Of a stretch of DNA of 64,000 bases, positions 62,891 to 64,000 are shown in pieces (position 1 is the first letter of the stretch; each line of letters begins with the position of its first letter). The notes beneath the pieces are model-generated. The model did not search any database, was not told where the DNA came from, and saw nothing but the letters and a program-made list of their open reading frames with translations. Location of the stretch: NCBI GenBank assembly GCA_947500435.1, contig CANMRV010000001.1:682001-746000 (forward strand). Direction: 5' to 3'. Source of the stretch: an uncultured Flavobacteriaceae bacterium. Its GTDB lineage: Bacteria > Bacteroidota > Bacteroidia > Flavobacteriales > Flavobacteriaceae. The translations under genes were made by a program, and so were the position numbers.

Positions 62891-64000
62891 AAAGAATATT
62901 TATTTTAGTACTACTATTACCCCTTTTTAAATCCGAAGCCCAGTCTTCGGCCCTGTCTGCCGACAGGCAAGATTTGGCCATTGCAGATAGTTTATATGCA
63001 ACAGGCAACTACACCAAAGCAATTAACTATTACGCAAAAGAAGGCTCCGAAAAAGGCAGTCTTCAAATTGCACGAGCTTACAATTCAATTGGCAATTATG
63101 ACAAGGCTATTGTACAATATGAAAGTTTGATTAGTAAAAGTCCTGAGTTACAAATCGCCCGTTTTGAATTAGGGAAACTCTATTTAAAAACGAAACGTTT
63201 TGATGAAGGTCGTAAACTGTTTACATCTTTGGTGAGTGATGATGCGAATAATCCGGAGTATCTATATTATCAGGGGGAGTCTTTTAGGGAGTTAGATCAA
63301 GGCGCAAGTAGTTTGGTTGCCTATAAAAAGGCAGTGACTGTAGACAGTACGCACCTCAAAAGCTTGTTTCAATTAGGAAAACACTTTGTGATTACTAGAG
63401 AGAAAGGGGAAGCCGTGAAGTATTTGAATATGGGATTAAATTTTTATCCTGATGATGTTTCATTAATTAACCTGAAGGGACTTTCGCTTTATAATAATGA
63501 TCAATATGAACAAGCACTTCCTTTGTTTGAACGACTGATTGAACTGGGAGAGAAAAAGGAATTCGTATACACCAAATTAGCCTATTGTTATTTTAAAGTC
63601 TGGGAATTCGAGAAAGCAAAAAGTACTTACAAACATCTTATAGCAATGGATGAAGACAATGAAGATGCCTACTTCAATTTAGGGCATGTATTCTATAAAG
63701 ATCGCCAGACTGATAGCGCTACCTATTACATCAAAAAATCTATTGAAGTGCAGAAAGTAACCTTTGAGAAAGAATATGAAAGTCTTGCTCGCTTTGCTAG
63801 AACCGAAGAAGACTTGAATACCTCCTTAAAATACTATAGGTTGGCCTTTGACGAGGACCAGACTAACTATCGTGTCTATTATCAAATCTGCGCTTTAATG
63901 GATCAGGTCTCGAATGACCCAAAAGTTAAATTGGAGTACTACGAGAGCTTCATTAAGAAGTTTGGTAAAAAGAAACCTTACCTCTCAGACTTTGTTTTAA
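62887..64000 (+). CDS. TPR-repeat protein (partial, runs off the window)
   Basis: An open frame starts with GTG at 62887, sharing four bases with the BlaR1-like stop (GTGA), and stays open to 64000, giving 371 codons. A signal peptide (RIFILVLLLPLFKSEAQ) is followed by tetratricopeptide repeats such as YNSIGNYDKAIVQYESL, FELGKLYLKTKRFDEG and YFNLGHVFYKDRQTDSA. It is probably periplasmic and part of the BlaI/BlaR1-like operon. A palindrome CCTGTCTGCCGACAGG (62952-62967) lies in the codons just after the signal peptide and adds ALSADRQ. The end lies beyond the window. Confidence 0.8.
   Translation, partial: MKRIFILVLLLPLFKSEAQSSALSADRQDLAIADSLYATGNYTKAINYYAKEGSEKGSLQIARAYNSIGNYDKAIVQYESLISKSPELQIARFELGKLYLKTKRFDEGRKLFTSLVSDDANNPEYLYYQGESFRELDQGASSLVAYKKAVTVDSTHLKSLFQLGKHFVITREKGEAVKYLNMGLNFYPDDVSLINLKGLSLYNNDQYEQALPLFERLIELGEKKEFVYTKLAYCYFKVWEFEKAKSTYKHLIAMDEDNEDAYFNLGHVFYKDRQTDSATYYIKKSIEVQKVTFEKEYESLARFARTEEDLNTSLKYYRLAFDEDQTNYRVYYQICALMDQVSNDPKVKLEYYESFIKKFGKKKPYLSDFVL

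Noticed and set aside
1..64000. CRISPR array
   Set aside because: No regularly spaced identical repeats of 25-45 bp were found.

Overview
The window looks like chromosome of a marine member of the Flavobacteriaceae (Bacteroidota). The evidence is Bacteroidota-type promoters (TTTG, then TAnnTTTG) upstream of several genes, a DNA polymerase III alpha subunit with a fused N-terminal proofreading exonuclease, an S16 protein with a long Ala/Glu tail, a FecI/FecR/SusC-like TonB-receptor signalling unit, many lipoproteins, a sulfatase and sugar-degradation genes. I cannot name the genus.

Layout. (1) 1-8.63 kb is backbone: rpsP, a lipoprotein sulfatase, dnaE, trxA, a DUF58 protein and tRNA-Asp. (2) 8.63-37.85 kb is an integrated element of about 29.2 kb. 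A perfect 44-bp repeat of the 3' part of tRNA-Asp bounds it. A tyrosine recombinase gene lies at the right end, and a 24-bp arm-site-like repeat lies just inside both ends. (3) 37.85-64 kb is backbone again: a DUF5060 glycoside-hydrolase-like protein, a sugar kinase/nucleotidyltransferase pair, a Gfo/Idh/MocA oxidoreductase, a truncated haemoglobin, NADH dehydrogenase II, homogentisate dioxygenase, a full histidine-utilisation operon with a divergent LysR regulator, a nitroreductase, a serine hydrolase, a BlaI/BlaR1-like pair with three operators, and the start of a TPR protein that runs off the window.

Inside the element, the left end carries an excisionase-like HTH protein, a VapE-type ATPase, a TOPRIM primase, a MobC-like protein and a HUH relaxase. 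No conjugative transfer genes are visible, so it reads as a mobilizable element. Next comes a defence-like module (14.3-21.0 kb): a protein fusing an SMC/OLD-like ATPase to a class I methyltransferase, facing a leftward operon of m5C methyltransferase, HpaII-family endonuclease and a MORC/MutL-like GHKL ATPase. Two hairpins sharing ACTCTTTAC-N14-GTAAAGAGT flank this module. After it come a sigma factor/anti-sigma/TonB-receptor operon divergent from two related surface lipoproteins, then a DUF4956-HlyD-TolC operon that looks like a three-part envelope system without a recognised pump. Last is a leftward operon with arginine decarboxylase, agmatinase and a deoxyhypusine-synthase-like enzyme, preceded by a possible arginine-rich leader peptide. 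Finding polyamine genes between the att sites is unexpected.

The best candidates for something undescribed are the ATPase-methyltransferase fusion and the DUF4956-HlyD-TolC operon.
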